Origin: Treponema sp.
GTDB lineage: Bacteria; Spirochaetota; Spirochaetia; Treponematales; Treponemataceae
NCBI GenBank assembly: GCA_024402475.1
Contig: JAKSTQ010000016.1
Coordinates: 1-51,759 of the forward strand
Direction: 5' to 3'
DNA: 51,759 nt
The notes beneath the pieces were generated by a model, which was not told the DNA's origin, did not search any database, and worked only from the letters and a program-made list of their open reading frames with translations. The position numbers and the translations under genes are program-made. Positions 32,822 through 41,084 of this stretch are shown piece after piece. How positions within the stretch are numbered: position 1 is the stretch's first letter; every line of letters begins with the position of its first letter.

Positions 32822-34140
32822 TCTTCTTTGTCTTCTGATTTTTCATTCTTTGCAAAATTGTAGTAGGTCTGTTCTACAAGTTCGCGGGATTCAAGGAATG
32901 CCCGGGCAATGTCCGGTGAAAAATGAGTTCCGATTCCTTCCTGAATAATTTCAAAGGAACGCGAAAGGCTCATCGGCGGGCGGTAACAGCGGTCCTGGGA
33001 AACTGCATCAAATACATCAGCAACTGACATAATCTGTGCCGAAAGCGGAATCTGATCCCATTTAAGTCCTTTAGGATAACCTGAACCGTCCCATTTTTCA
33101 TGATGGAATAAAGTAAGTTCAAGTGCAATTCTTTTAAAGAGACGGCTTCCGATTTTGTCAAAAGAATCTCTGATAAGAGCATAACCTTTTAACGGATGAG
33201 TTTCTATGATTGCGCGTTCTTCTTTAGAGAAAGGTCCCGGCTTCTGGAGTACTGAGTCCGGGATACTGATTTTTCCTACGTCATGCAAAGAAGAAGCATA
33301 GGTGAGGGTATCTGTGTATTCCTTGGTAAGGATTTTTTTGTATTTTTTGTTTTCGCGTAATTTTTCAAGAATGATTGAAACATAAGCGATTGTGCGCTTT
33401 ACGTGTTCACCGGTATTTTCGTCACGGCCTTCGATAATTTCTGCAAATGCTTTGATGATTTCGTTCTGTTCGTCTTCGTTGCGGCTGTTTTCAAGGGAAC
33501 GGAAGAGAGTGTATTCACAGACAGAAACTGCAAATCCTACGACAAGGATTTCTGGATTAAAGAATTGAATGATTGCCGGAATCAATTCTGCAAGGACAAA
33601 TGTCCAGATTGGAATTCGTGCATTTATTGTAATAGAATTTCGGTTGAGCAGAAGATAAATGATTGTGCCTGTAATTGTTGCTGCTGTGAAAATATAACAG
33701 ATGCTTGGTAATGTTCCATAAGAATATACAAGGCGTCCTGAGCAGAAAAAGTGAATCTTTGAGAAAATCGCAATTAGAACAAAAGCAAAATATAAGATGG
33801 CACTTGCTAAAATTGCAAAGACTGCGATTCTATGTTTCTTTGTACTAACGCTGCTGTTCATTGAACACAAAATTGCATATACAAAACTGAAACAGATATA
33901 AAGGTACAGAAAGCAAAGATAGATTTTTCCGATGACTGTTGTCAGAACCGGGATCTTATCCATGTGCGGAATTGTAATGCAGGAAGCGATATCGAATATT
34001 AAAGTAAATACACCGATTAAAATATGAAGCGGGAAAATTTTAAATTCAATTGAATTACGTTTTTTGGAGAATATAAAAGAAATCAAAATTATCAGAAGGA
34101 ATATAAGGCCTGCTGACTGCATTTCGATATTGTAATTCAT
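32806..34140 (-). CDS. Membrane HD-GYP domain protein (putative cyclic-di-GMP phosphodiesterase)
   Basis: The 444-residue protein has about seven transmembrane helices in residues 8-210. A cytoplasmic HD-GYP domain (about 220-410) has SSLHDVGKISIPD (HDVGK at 286-290) and HHEKWDGSGYPKGLKWDQIP. Key metal and GYP residues are present, so hydrolysis of cyclic-di-GMP is plausible. The seven-helix sensor resembles 7TM receptor domains and its signal is unknown. A highly acidic tail (EKSEDKEDTDKD) partly comes from a palindromic repeat lying across the stop codon. The ATG overlaps the stop of the upstream esterase gene by four bases, so the pair is co-translated. Confidence 0.85.
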   Translation of the reverse strand: MNYNIEMQSAGLIFLLIILISFIFSKKRNSIEFKIFPLHILIGVFTLIFDIASCITIPHMDKIPVLTTVIGKIYLCFLYLYICFSFVYAILCSMNSSVSTKKHRIAVFAILASAILYFAFVLIAIFSKIHFFCSGRLVYSYGTLPSICYIFTAATITGTIIYLLLNRNSITINARIPIWTFVLAELIPAIIQFFNPEILVVGFAVSVCEYTLFRSLENSRNEDEQNEIIKAFAEIIEGRDENTGEHVKRTIAYVSIILEKLRENKKYKKILTKEYTDTLTYASSLHDVGKISIPDSVLQKPGPFSKEERAIIETHPLKGYALIRDSFDKIGSRLFKRIALELTLFHHEKWDGSGYPKGLKWDQIPLSAQIMSVADVFDAVSQDRCYRPPMSLSRSFEIIQEGIGTHFSPDIARAFLESRELVEQTYYNFAKNEKSEDKEDTDKD

Positions 34141-35030
34141 GAAATGTACTCCTTGAAAAATTCGATTTCTTCGTTATTACAAATTTTTGCTTCTTCGAGA
34201 TTCATGTTCAAATGGAAAACGTGACCCATATATTTTTGTTCAGGTGAACCGTATTTTTTGAACCTGCATGGAATTCCAAGTGAAGTAAGGAATTCATACA
34301 TTGGCTTTGCATGTCCCTGCAAAAAATCATATTCACTTGTCATGATGAAGCTTGGAGGAAAATCCTTTGTAATATTTGTGACAACATCAAGCTGCTTTTC
34401 AACTTGCGGTGAAATTTTCTTTCCAAGATATGCTTCTTTTAATGCAGATATATCAATTGCTGTTTTGGACTTATCGCCGAAATCCATTGTGTAAAGCCCG
34501 CAGTTCAATGCACATGCACGGATTTTGAGTTCTGACGGTGTGATCAGATTACAGGTTTTTGCATATTCAGGATTTGTGTAAGCTGTAATGTACTGGCTTG
34601 CAAGCTGTGCTCCTGCAGAATCTCCGACGATAAAAATATTTTCTTTATCAATAAAATAATGGTCAGCGTTGTCATTCACCATCCACATCAGTCTGTTAAC
34701 ATCATTGAGCTGCTGCGGGAATTTGTGTTTTGGTGCAAGAGGATAGTTAAAGTTTACGACTGTGAATCCAAGGCTTGCAAGGTACATACAGTATGGCCAG
34801 TAAACTTCTTTTGTGCCGTAAACATAACCGCCGCCATGAACACTTATGATAGTTGGTAATTTTTTGTCTGTTCCAGCCGGATAGTAGATATCTGTTAAAT
34901 GATATTTGTCGCTGCCAAAATATGGAATATTGATGGCAGCTTCAACATTTTCAGGGGGAACTAAACTTTTATCGCGTTTCCTGTCGCCTTTCCAGCAAAA
35001 AAACTTGAATGCCAGAGTTTCTAAACTCAT
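34137..35030 (-). CDS. Alpha/beta-hydrolase esterase (hormone-sensitive-lipase-like)
   Basis: The 297-residue protein has oxyanion motif HGGG (65-68), nucleophile elbow GDSAG (136-140, S138), a probable acid in SEYDFLQGHAKP and a catalytic histidine in GHVFHLN. The fold is that of BD-FAE and acetyl-esterase type enzymes that remove short acyl groups, often from xylan or xylose side chains in gut bacteria. No signal peptide is visible, so it probably acts in the cytoplasm. It is translationally coupled to the HD-GYP gene (ATGA overlap). It lies 28 bp downstream of the large unknown protein gene, making a three-gene unit with no obvious common theme. Confidence 0.82.
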   Translation of the reverse strand: MSLETLAFKFFCWKGDRKRDKSLVPPENVEAAINIPYFGSDKYHLTDIYYPAGTDKKLPTIISVHGGGYVYGTKEVYWPYCMYLASLGFTVVNFNYPLAPKHKFPQQLNDVNRLMWMVNDNADHYFIDKENIFIVGDSAGAQLASQYITAYTNPEYAKTCNLITPSELKIRACALNCGLYTMDFGDKSKTAIDISALKEAYLGKKISPQVEKQLDVVTNITKDFPPSFIMTSEYDFLQGHAKPMYEFLTSLGIPCRFKKYGSPEQKYMGHVFHLNMNLEEAKICNNEEIEFFKEYIS

Positions 35031-35058
35031 TTATTTCCGTCCTGTTATAAATCAAGTA

Positions 35059-36738
35059 TCAATAACCGTCAGACATAGCACGGTTCATATCTTTTTTGCA
35101 AAGTTCATCGTAAACAAGACTTCGTGTTTTAAGTGTGTCTTTAAGTTCCTGAGGGAACGGCATGTTACGCCAGAAGATTCCACGAACTTCTTTATCAAGA
35201 CGCTGAACGCCTTCTGATTCTTTTGTCATCCAGAGAACATAGTCCTGAATGAAGTACTGTTTAAGATCGCCCTTAAGTTTCTGTTTGTCGATCCATTCGT
35301 AGTACTGACCTGTAAGACCTTCTTCCATCCAGTAGTAAGATGCTTTTTCTTTTGCAACCTGCCATCTAAGGTCAGCAACTGCAGTAAGAACCGCAATCTT
35401 AAGGTCGCGCGGATACATTGGAACAACGATACGGCCACGGCTTGTTACACGGTTGTATCGGTCAAATGGTTCCCAGCAGAAACCTGAATCACCATAAGTT
35501 GGCAAAAGGATTACATAAGGAACAATACGGTTTGAAGACTGTTTGTGGATGCGGCAGAACGCACCCGGATCAATCGATTCAACCCATTTAAGAATTTTGA
35601 TTACGTTTTCGCGGAAGCCTGTGCTCTGTGGAAGACAGTGATAGAATTCTCTTGTGAAAACCGGGAACTGGTTACCCTGGCGGCCACAAGTCATTTTTGC
35701 CATCTGGCGGACTGTTTCAAATTCTGTAGAAATGTCTTCTTCGCTTGCAGCAACAACCTGAGGTCCCTGATCGATTTTCATTGAAACAGAATCGACTGCT
35801 TCTTTTGATTCTTCCAATTCCTTGAGGTATTTAGAAAGTTCTTTGTTATTTTTTGAAAGTGCATGAAGGTAATTTGAAATTTCAGCAAAGAGCTTGAGCT
35901 GCATTTCGGTATAAGCCTGTTTGTGAGGATCAAGTCCGATTGCAGGCTGGTGATCACAAAGGGCATCTATGCGTGATTTAAGTTCGACTTCCAGCATTGA
36001 GCGTTCGCTTTCTTTTACGTTAAGAAGGCTTTCTGCATTCTGAAGTTTACCTGAGTTTTTACTCTGAAGCTGCATCAAACGCTGCTGTTCATAAGCTGCT
36101 GCCATTTCTGGTGTTGCGGCTTTTTTTGGTGTGCGGACTTCGTCAGTTGTAGAAGGTTTTAAAAGCCCGGTTGCAATTGCACGGAACCATTCGTCGAGGT
36201 AAAGAACCGGCTCGTTTGTGTTGTTGTCCAGAATTGATTTTGCAAAAAGTTCTTTCTGTTCAGGTTTAAAAAGAGAAGGCAGAAGAACCGCAAAACGAAC
36301 GAGCATCTTTTTAGTAATGTCGATATTTTTGTCAGCCATTTTTGGCGCAAGGGAACGGATAAGTTCCCAGTAAGCCATAATTACCTGCTGGCGGTAAACC
36401 ATTCGGTCTTTGATGTCTTTACATGTAAGATATTTTGAAAGAACTGCATGAAGGCGCTGAGAAGCATTTCCTTCGCCTGCGATTGCAGTTTTATAATATG
36501 CTGGATTATCGAACCAGTCAGCTGGAGCGTCATTAAATACTTTTTCAATTTCTTTAAATTCGCGGATACTTAAATCTACTTCTGGAATGAGTCCGTTTGA
36601 CTGTTTTTTTGGAGCGTTTGCAGCTTCCTGTTCAGCAAGCATTTTTTCAAAAGAATTTGTATCATGGCTTGGAGGTGCGTAAGTATTTGCACTGTTCAAA
36701 AGGGCTTCGATAGAAGGATCTAAATCTGTATTACTCAT
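35059..36738 (-). CDS. Large protein of unknown function
   Basis: The 559-residue soluble protein is not one I can assign to a named family. Residues 1-60 are disordered and Ser/Asn/Glu-rich. About 60-210 is helical. About 220-345 is strongly charged and probably coiled coil (QLQSKNSGKLQNAESLLNVK, LSKYLKELEESKEAVDSVSM). A well-ordered C-terminal domain (about 380-559) has VPYVILLPTYGDSGFCWEPF, RGRIVVPMYPRDLKIAVLTA and YYWMEEGLTGQYYEWIDKQK. There are no signal peptide or membrane segments. The layout suggests a structural or scaffolding protein rather than an enzyme. It has its own promoter (36763-36790) and is followed by the esterase and HD-GYP genes. Confidence 0.7.
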   Translation of the reverse strand: MSNTDLDPSIEALLNSANTYAPPSHDTNSFEKMLAEQEAANAPKKQSNGLIPEVDLSIREFKEIEKVFNDAPADWFDNPAYYKTAIAGEGNASQRLHAVLSKYLTCKDIKDRMVYRQQVIMAYWELIRSLAPKMADKNIDITKKMLVRFAVLLPSLFKPEQKELFAKSILDNNTNEPVLYLDEWFRAIATGLLKPSTTDEVRTPKKAATPEMAAAYEQQRLMQLQSKNSGKLQNAESLLNVKESERSMLEVELKSRIDALCDHQPAIGLDPHKQAYTEMQLKLFAEISNYLHALSKNNKELSKYLKELEESKEAVDSVSMKIDQGPQVVAASEEDISTEFETVRQMAKMTCGRQGNQFPVFTREFYHCLPQSTGFRENVIKILKWVESIDPGAFCRIHKQSSNRIVPYVILLPTYGDSGFCWEPFDRYNRVTSRGRIVVPMYPRDLKIAVLTAVADLRWQVAKEKASYYWMEEGLTGQYYEWIDKQKLKGDLKQYFIQDYVLWMTKESEGVQRLDKEVRGIFWRNMPFPQELKDTLKTRSLVYDELCKKDMNRAMSDGY

Positions 36739-36762
36739 AGGTTTAAAAAACTCCGTTCATAA

Positions 36763-36790
36763 ATTATAACATGGAAAAGTTGTATTGCAA
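36763..36790 (-). promoter_or_regulatory. Promoter of the unknown-protein/esterase/HD-GYP unit
   Basis: On the minus strand TTGCAA (36785-36790) and TATAAT (36763-36768) are separated by 16 nt. A GGAG lies just downstream of the start site, about 13 nt before the ATG. The rest of the 145-bp gap shows nothing else clear. Confidence 0.6.
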
Positions 36791-36883
36791 AGTGAAAAGA
36801 TGTGGGCATACTTTTTGTATGAAACAATCTATATAAAATTTATCGGCATTTTTAAGCTTATGTTTTATATAGTTACAGTTTTT

Positions 36884-37777
36884 TTACTGGTTGAAATTAT
36901 GGAGTGAAACTTCACCACTTGAAAGACTTAATTGTTCGCCATTTTCTTTCTGGACAACAAGGTTTGCATTTGAGTCGATGTCTACAACAAGTGCGGTGTA
37001 ATTTGTTTTGTCCTGACCGATTACCGGGCTTACTGTTACAGATGATCCGATTAAAAATGAACGGGATTTGTATTCTGCAAAAGAGGCCTGCTGATTTTCG
37101 GTTGTCTGCATTATGTCAAAGTATTCATAAGAAACTGCTTTTGCGATTTTTTGTCTTATGTCATCTGAGGAATCATTGTCGCAAGACAAAGAATTCTGGC
37201 TGAGAATTGAACCTGCATTTAAAGTGCCTTCAGGGAATTCGGTTGTAGAAATATTTATTCCGATTCCGATGACGGCCGCGTCGATGCTGCCGGTTTTATA
37301 ATTGAAATGTCCTTCCGTTAAAATGCCGCAGACTTTTTTGCCGTTTATATAAATGTCATTTACCCATTTGATTTTTGGATCAGTGTTAAAAAGTTTTGCA
37401 AGACTGCGGCATACGGCGGTGGCTGCATTTACGGTTAAGAGGGCAGGGTTTGTAACCGGTGACTGAGGTACATAAATGATGCTCATGTAAATGCCGGTTT
37501 TATCCGGTGAATAAAATGCCCTGCCAAGACGACCGCGGCCGTTAGTCTGGGCGTTGGAAGTGATTACGGTTTTGTTGAGTGCGTTAAGGTCAGCAAAGTC
37601 AGGAAGGCCGTTTTTGCTGGTAAAGGAGTCAGGGTAAGGAGATTGCGGGCAGGGATTTGCGCCATGAACTTCTTTATGGTCGAAGGAAGAGATTAGGGTG
37701 AGGGCAAATGTGTTGGTTGAGTCGATAACATCAAAATGGATGAAGTTAAATTCATCTTCTGTTTTTACAAAATTCAT
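36884..37777 (-). CDS. birA: Biotin--[acetyl-CoA-carboxylase] ligase without HTH domain
   Basis: The 297-residue protein has the BirA catalytic core: FDVIDSTNTFAL, the biotinyl-AMP loop GRGRLGR (80-86), GIYMSIIYVP, KIKWVNDIYINGKKVCGILT and IGIGINIS, plus a C-terminal SH3-like domain (about 250-297). There is no N-terminal helix-turn-helix, so it is a ligase (group I) and not a repressor. A low-complexity insert of about 40 residues lies between DSTN and the GRGRLGR loop (roughly 32-72, Pro/Ser/Asn-rich), unusual for the family. It overlaps the P-II protein gene by one base (TAATG), placing it at the end of the mtnN/DUF1538/P-II gene run. No biotin carboxyl carrier gene is in the window. Confidence 0.92.
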   Translation of the reverse strand: MNFVKTEDEFNFIHFDVIDSTNTFALTLISSFDHKEVHGANPCPQSPYPDSFTSKNGLPDFADLNALNKTVITSNAQTNGRGRLGRAFYSPDKTGIYMSIIYVPQSPVTNPALLTVNAATAVCRSLAKLFNTDPKIKWVNDIYINGKKVCGILTEGHFNYKTGSIDAAVIGIGINISTTEFPEGTLNAGSILSQNSLSCDNDSSDDIRQKIAKAVSYEYFDIMQTTENQQASFAEYKSRSFLIGSSVTVSPVIGQDKTNYTALVVDIDSNANLVVQKENGEQLSLSSGEVSLHNFNQ

Positions 37778-38415
37778 TATTTACCAAGAAGTGTGAAGTC
37801 TGCTGCGTCTGAAGTATAGATGATTCCGCTGCCTTTTTCGCTTAAGCAGGAAAGGGATTTTATCTGATTGATAATTGAATCGGTTTTTTCATTTTCTGCC
37901 AGAATCAGGAGAATGTCTTTTTCTGGGACAATCGGTACGCCAAAGAATTTTGCATCATCTTCTTTAGCAGTTCCTTTACCGCCGAGGATTGTTCCACCTG
38001 CGGCTCCTGCTTTTCTTGCGGCCGCCATTGCATCGTAAGCAAATCCTTTGTTAAGAATTACTGTAATGATTTTATGTGTTGATGCTTTTTCCATTGGTAT
38101 ATCTCCTTTGAGGGTACTTGCAGTTTTTGTAAAGCTTGAAACAGTTGTGGTAAAAAGAATTCCGTAATGTTTTCTGTTGAGGCAGGATTCTCTTATGGAA
38201 TCAATAATTTGACTTTTAATCTGTGATGGAACAATCTGGTAAACAATATCTTTCTGAGTATCGCCAAGACCAAGTGCTGCTGCAAGGAAGGATGTTGCTG
38301 TTCCGGTTCCCATAAGGATTGTTCCACCTGCGGCTCCTGCTTTGTTTGCAGTCTGACAGATCTGTTCTCCGTCAGGATGAGGAACGATAGAAGTGATTAA
38401 TGTAAATCCATTCAT
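37777..38415 (-). CDS. Tandem P-II-like signalling protein (two fused domains)
   Basis: The 212-residue protein contains two P-II-like halves. Each has the glycine-rich nucleotide-loop motif: ANKAGAAGGTILMGTGTAT near 24-42 and ARKAGAAGGTILGGKGTAKE in the second half. Each half also has a helix-strand opening (LITSIVPHPDGEQICQTA; IITVILNKGFAYDAMAAA). Classic P-II proteins are trimers of about 112-residue single domains that bind ATP/ADP and 2-oxoglutarate. Here two are fused, so quaternary structure must differ or be a dimer-based pseudo-hexamer. It overlaps the DUF1538 membrane protein stop by four bases, so it probably senses a nucleotide or metabolite and gates that protein. It is coupled to birA downstream. 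Confidence 0.82.
   Translation of the reverse strand: MNGFTLITSIVPHPDGEQICQTANKAGAAGGTILMGTGTATSFLAAALGLGDTQKDIVYQIVPSQIKSQIIDSIRESCLNRKHYGILFTTTVSSFTKTASTLKGDIPMEKASTHKIITVILNKGFAYDAMAAARKAGAAGGTILGGKGTAKEDDAKFFGVPIVPEKDILLILAENEKTDSIINQIKSLSCLSEKGSGIIYTSDAADFTLLGK
37985..38343. repeat. 29-bp perfect direct repeat within the tandem P-II gene
   Basis: Bases 37985-38013 and 38315-38343 are identical, both starting AGGATTGTTCCACC and ending GGCTCCTGCTTT. They lie 330 bp (110 codons) apart and encode the KAGAAGGTIL loop of each P-II half. Flanking sequence has diverged, so the identity suggests gene conversion or strong constraint. Confidence 0.85.
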
Positions 38416-39908
38416 TTTTCACCACCTGCTTTATTTTGTTTGAGCTTAAATATAATTCCAAGAATCTGAATTGTTAAAAGCGGCATCATTGCTACAAGTG
38501 CAATAACACCAAATCCATCTGTCAGCGGATTTCCGCCGCAAACGCTGGAAGTTCCAAGCATAAATGCAAGAATAAAAGTTGATGTCATAGGTCCAGAAGC
38601 AACGCCTCCTGAGTCAAAGGCGATTGCGACAAATAATGGCGGACAGAAAAGAGACAGTAAAAGTGAAAGTGCATAACCTGGAACTATAAAGTACCATAAA
38701 GGTAAGCCGTTCAAAACTCTTATCATCGAAAGTAAAAGTGCCAGCGCAATTCCACCAGAAAGTGCAACAAGCATTACATTCTTTTTAATTGTGCCGTTAG
38801 AAAGAGATTCAACCTGTCCTGTTAAAACCTGAACTGCCGGTTCTGCAAGAACTGTAAGCGCTCCCAGAATTATCGAAATTCCGTATAAAGCAAATTTCCA
38901 AATTTGCGCAGATGTCTGCATTTTGTTTGCAAGACTGCTTCCGATAAAAGTTCCTGCTTCGATGAATCCGTGTTTTGCTCCTGTTAAATAAAGTGTGAGC
39001 CCGATAAAGCTGTACAAAAGACCGAGTATTACACGGAAAAATTGAACTGGCGGCATCTTAAGAAAAATTATCTGGAAAATAATAATCAGTATTAAAAGCG
39101 GCACAAGTGAATATGTTACTTCAATTAATGTAGAAGGTATTCTCTGCCAGATCGAAGAAAAAATTTCCTGTGCTGAAGATTCTGTAATCTGGCTTTGTGC
39201 TGATTCACCTGAAAAAGCCTGGTGCAGCATTCCGTATAAAAGAACGGCGCAGACTGGTCCGATAGATGCAATTCCTGTAAGCCCAAAACTTGAGTTTTCT
39301 GAATCGGATTTTCTGTTTTCCTGAACGGCTGCAACACCGATTCCAAGTGCCATGATAAAAGGAACTGTCATTGGACCTGTGGTTGCTCCGCCTGCATCAA
39401 ATGCAACATTCTGAAGATTTTTATTTCCAAAAAAGAACATCAGAAAAACGGCTGCATAAGAAATTATGAAAATTACATTAAGCTTGAGATTGAAGACTGT
39501 TCGCAAAAGACCTAATGCTGTGAATAAACCGATTCCGATGGAAATTGCAAGAACTAAAAGCAGTTTGTTTAATCCTGGACTCACATTGGTAACCTGAATT
39601 GCAAGCAGCTGAACATCCGGTTCGCTCATTGTGATTACAAAACCGACAATAAAAGCAATTCCAAGAAGAAGCGGGAGATTTCTTTTTGAAGTAATTACAG
39701 CACCTGTTTTTTCGCCGACCGGGAGAATCGAAAGGTCAACGCCAAGAAGAAAAATTGAAAGTCCTGCAATTACAAAAACGGTTCCGAGTAAAAATTCAAC
39801 TATATTGCTTTTGCCCATTGGAACGACAAAAATTCCAAGGAGCAGAATTATGATGGCAATCGGTATTACAGAGAAAGCAGTTTCTTTTAGCTTTGCCAGA
39901 AAGTTCAC
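38412..39908 (-). CDS. DUF1538-family membrane protein, internally duplicated
   Basis: The 498-residue protein has about 12-14 transmembrane helices in two homologous halves. Each half carries a TMSEPDVQLLAIQV / VLAEPAVQVLTGQV motif and a strongly conserved VAFDAGGATTGPMTVPFI / IAFDSGGVASGPMTSTFI loop. The repeats mark a transporter or channel with two-fold pseudosymmetry, but the substrate is not established for DUF1538. It starts with GTG (ribosome-binding site AAGGA) and overlaps the tandem P-II gene by ATGA. P-II proteins often gate membrane transporters (AmtB-GlnK is the textbook case), so regulated transport of a small ion or metabolite is a reasonable inference. Confidence 0.82.
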   Translation of the reverse strand: MNFLAKLKETAFSVIPIAIIILLLGIFVVPMGKSNIVEFLLGTVFVIAGLSIFLLGVDLSILPVGEKTGAVITSKRNLPLLLGIAFIVGFVITMSEPDVQLLAIQVTNVSPGLNKLLLVLAISIGIGLFTALGLLRTVFNLKLNVIFIISYAAVFLMFFFGNKNLQNVAFDAGGATTGPMTVPFIMALGIGVAAVQENRKSDSENSSFGLTGIASIGPVCAVLLYGMLHQAFSGESAQSQITESSAQEIFSSIWQRIPSTLIEVTYSLVPLLILIIIFQIIFLKMPPVQFFRVILGLLYSFIGLTLYLTGAKHGFIEAGTFIGSSLANKMQTSAQIWKFALYGISIILGALTVLAEPAVQVLTGQVESLSNGTIKKNVMLVALSGGIALALLLSMIRVLNGLPLWYFIVPGYALSLLLSLFCPPLFVAIAFDSGGVASGPMTSTFILAFMLGTSSVCGGNPLTDGFGVIALVAMMPLLTIQILGIIFKLKQNKAGGEK

Positions 39909-39941
39909 GACAGAAATTCCTTATATTAAATTAAAATCGTT

Positions 39942-40664
39942 TTAGATGCGTTTAAGAATTTCCAGCATGATTGCAGAACTTATAGAAGCTGCGTTTTTTT
40001 CGTTGAATACATAAGTTGTATCTGATGAATCATCTGCCATGTCAGAAAGTGTTCTTAAGATGATGAATGGAACTTTGTTCAGATAGCAGGCATGTGCAAT
40101 TGCAGCACCTTCCATTTCTACACAAAGAGGATTGCAAGTTTCTTTAATTGTATTCTTAACGGCATTGTCAGCAACAAATTTGTCACCGGAAGCAATTGTT
40201 CCTGCCTGAATTTTATGTCCCTGACATTCCGGGATTTCCTTGAATACTTTCTTTACAAGTGAAACAAGTTTTTCGTCAGCCGGGAATGAACGGGTTTTCA
40301 TCTGAGGAATCTGACAGATTTCGTATCCCCATGCTGTTGCATCAACATCGTGATAAACTGCATCTGTAGAAATTACAAAGTCAAGAATTCCAAGACCTTT
40401 GCCTAATGCACCTGCAATACCTGTGTTTATTACTGCAGTTGCTCCATATTTGAGAATGAGTGTCTGTGCACAGATTGCGGCATTTACTTTGCCGACTCCG
40501 CTTTGAACGATTACTACATTCTGTGAGCCGATTTTTCCTTCGTAAAAGGTCATTCCGGAAGTTTCTGTAATCTGAATCTGATCCTGACCGTCTGCTGCTT
40601 TAAGATTCTGTATAAGTGTTTCAACTTCGATGCTCATTGCACCGATAATTCCGATTTTGTTCAT
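39942..40664 (-). CDS. mtnN: 5'-methylthioadenosine/S-adenosylhomocysteine nucleosidase
   Basis: The 240-residue protein opens MNKIGIIGAMSIEVETLIQN, with the MTAN general-acid glutamate. It carries VVIVQSGVGKVNAAICAQTL, NTGIAGAL, IASGDKFV, CVEMEGAAIAHACY (ribose-contacting Met-Glu) and ILRTLSDMADDSS (catalytic Asp). It splits the adenine from methylthioadenosine and S-adenosylhomocysteine, recycling products of SAM-dependent reactions. The ATG at 40664 has a near-perfect GGGAGG site; an upstream TTG would place that site inside the gene and is rejected. It begins the gene run with DUF1538, P-II and birA (33-bp gap, then overlaps). Confidence 0.93.
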   Translation of the reverse strand: MNKIGIIGAMSIEVETLIQNLKAADGQDQIQITETSGMTFYEGKIGSQNVVIVQSGVGKVNAAICAQTLILKYGATAVINTGIAGALGKGLGILDFVISTDAVYHDVDATAWGYEICQIPQMKTRSFPADEKLVSLVKKVFKEIPECQGHKIQAGTIASGDKFVADNAVKNTIKETCNPLCVEMEGAAIAHACYLNKVPFIILRTLSDMADDSSDTTYVFNEKNAASISSAIMLEILKRI

Positions 40665-40843
40665 TTTTCCTCCCAATATATGTCATAGCCGGATATGGGT
40701 ATGTCATCTTCATATTTTCTATTATATTTGCTTTAAATTCAACTGCTCTAAAAGCCAAATATCAGTATTTGCGAAATACCGCAAGGTTTGCAATGAAAAT
40801 GTAATAAAAAGCGAAAAAAGTTAAAAAAAATGATGAAATTCTA

Positions 40844-40872
40844 TTGACAGTTACGTTTGTTTAATGTATTCT
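40844..40872 (+). promoter_or_regulatory. Consensus promoter of the candidate small RNA
   Basis: TTGACA (40844-40849), a 17-nt spacer and TATTCT (40867-40872) form the best sigma-70-type promoter in the window. It points to a start near 40879, but no open reading frame follows before a terminator. Confidence 0.75.
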
Positions 40873-40878
40873 ACAATT

Positions 40879-40960
40879 GTTAGCAAGATTATAGATAATA
40901 ACTGCTTTCCTTCCTCCTTTTGAATAAACCGGGTGCGCGTTGCGGCCCGGCTTTTTTTTG
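40879..40960 (+). ncRNA. Candidate small RNA (about 80 nt) with an anti-Shine-Dalgarno tract
   Basis: Between the promoter and an intrinsic terminator lies a short transcript with no coding potential. It contains a C/U-rich stretch, CTTTCCTTCCTCCTTTT (40904-40920), whose reverse complement includes AAGGAGGAA. The terminator stem CCGGG (40929-40933)/CCCGG (40946-50), with an inner CGC-GTT-GCG hairpin, is followed by eight T (40952-40959). hisG has its own promoter beyond, so this is likely an independent unit rather than a leader. The rest of the 420-bp gap (40665-41084) is AT-rich. Confidence 0.55.
40927..40959 (+). terminator. Intrinsic terminator of the candidate small RNA
   Basis: A short GC-rich stem (CCGGG...CCCGG with an inner CGC/GCG pair) is followed by an eight-base T-run. 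It lies about 50 nt downstream of the consensus promoter start. Confidence 0.85.
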
Positions 40961-40980
40961 CCTGAAGGTATTTGGCACTG

Positions 40981-41009
40981 TTGAAGAAGGTTATATTCTT
41001 CTATATAAT
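40981..41009 (+). promoter_or_regulatory. Promoter of hisG
   Basis: TTGAAG (40981-40986), a 17-nt spacer and a perfect TATAAT (41004-41009) direct transcription from about 41016, downstream of the small-RNA terminator. Confidence 0.65.
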
Positions 41010-41084
41010 ATTATAAAAAGTTGAAGCAGGGAATTTTTGCAAGGACAGTTCCCGATTCCGCTTAAGCTTGACATGAGGACAAAA

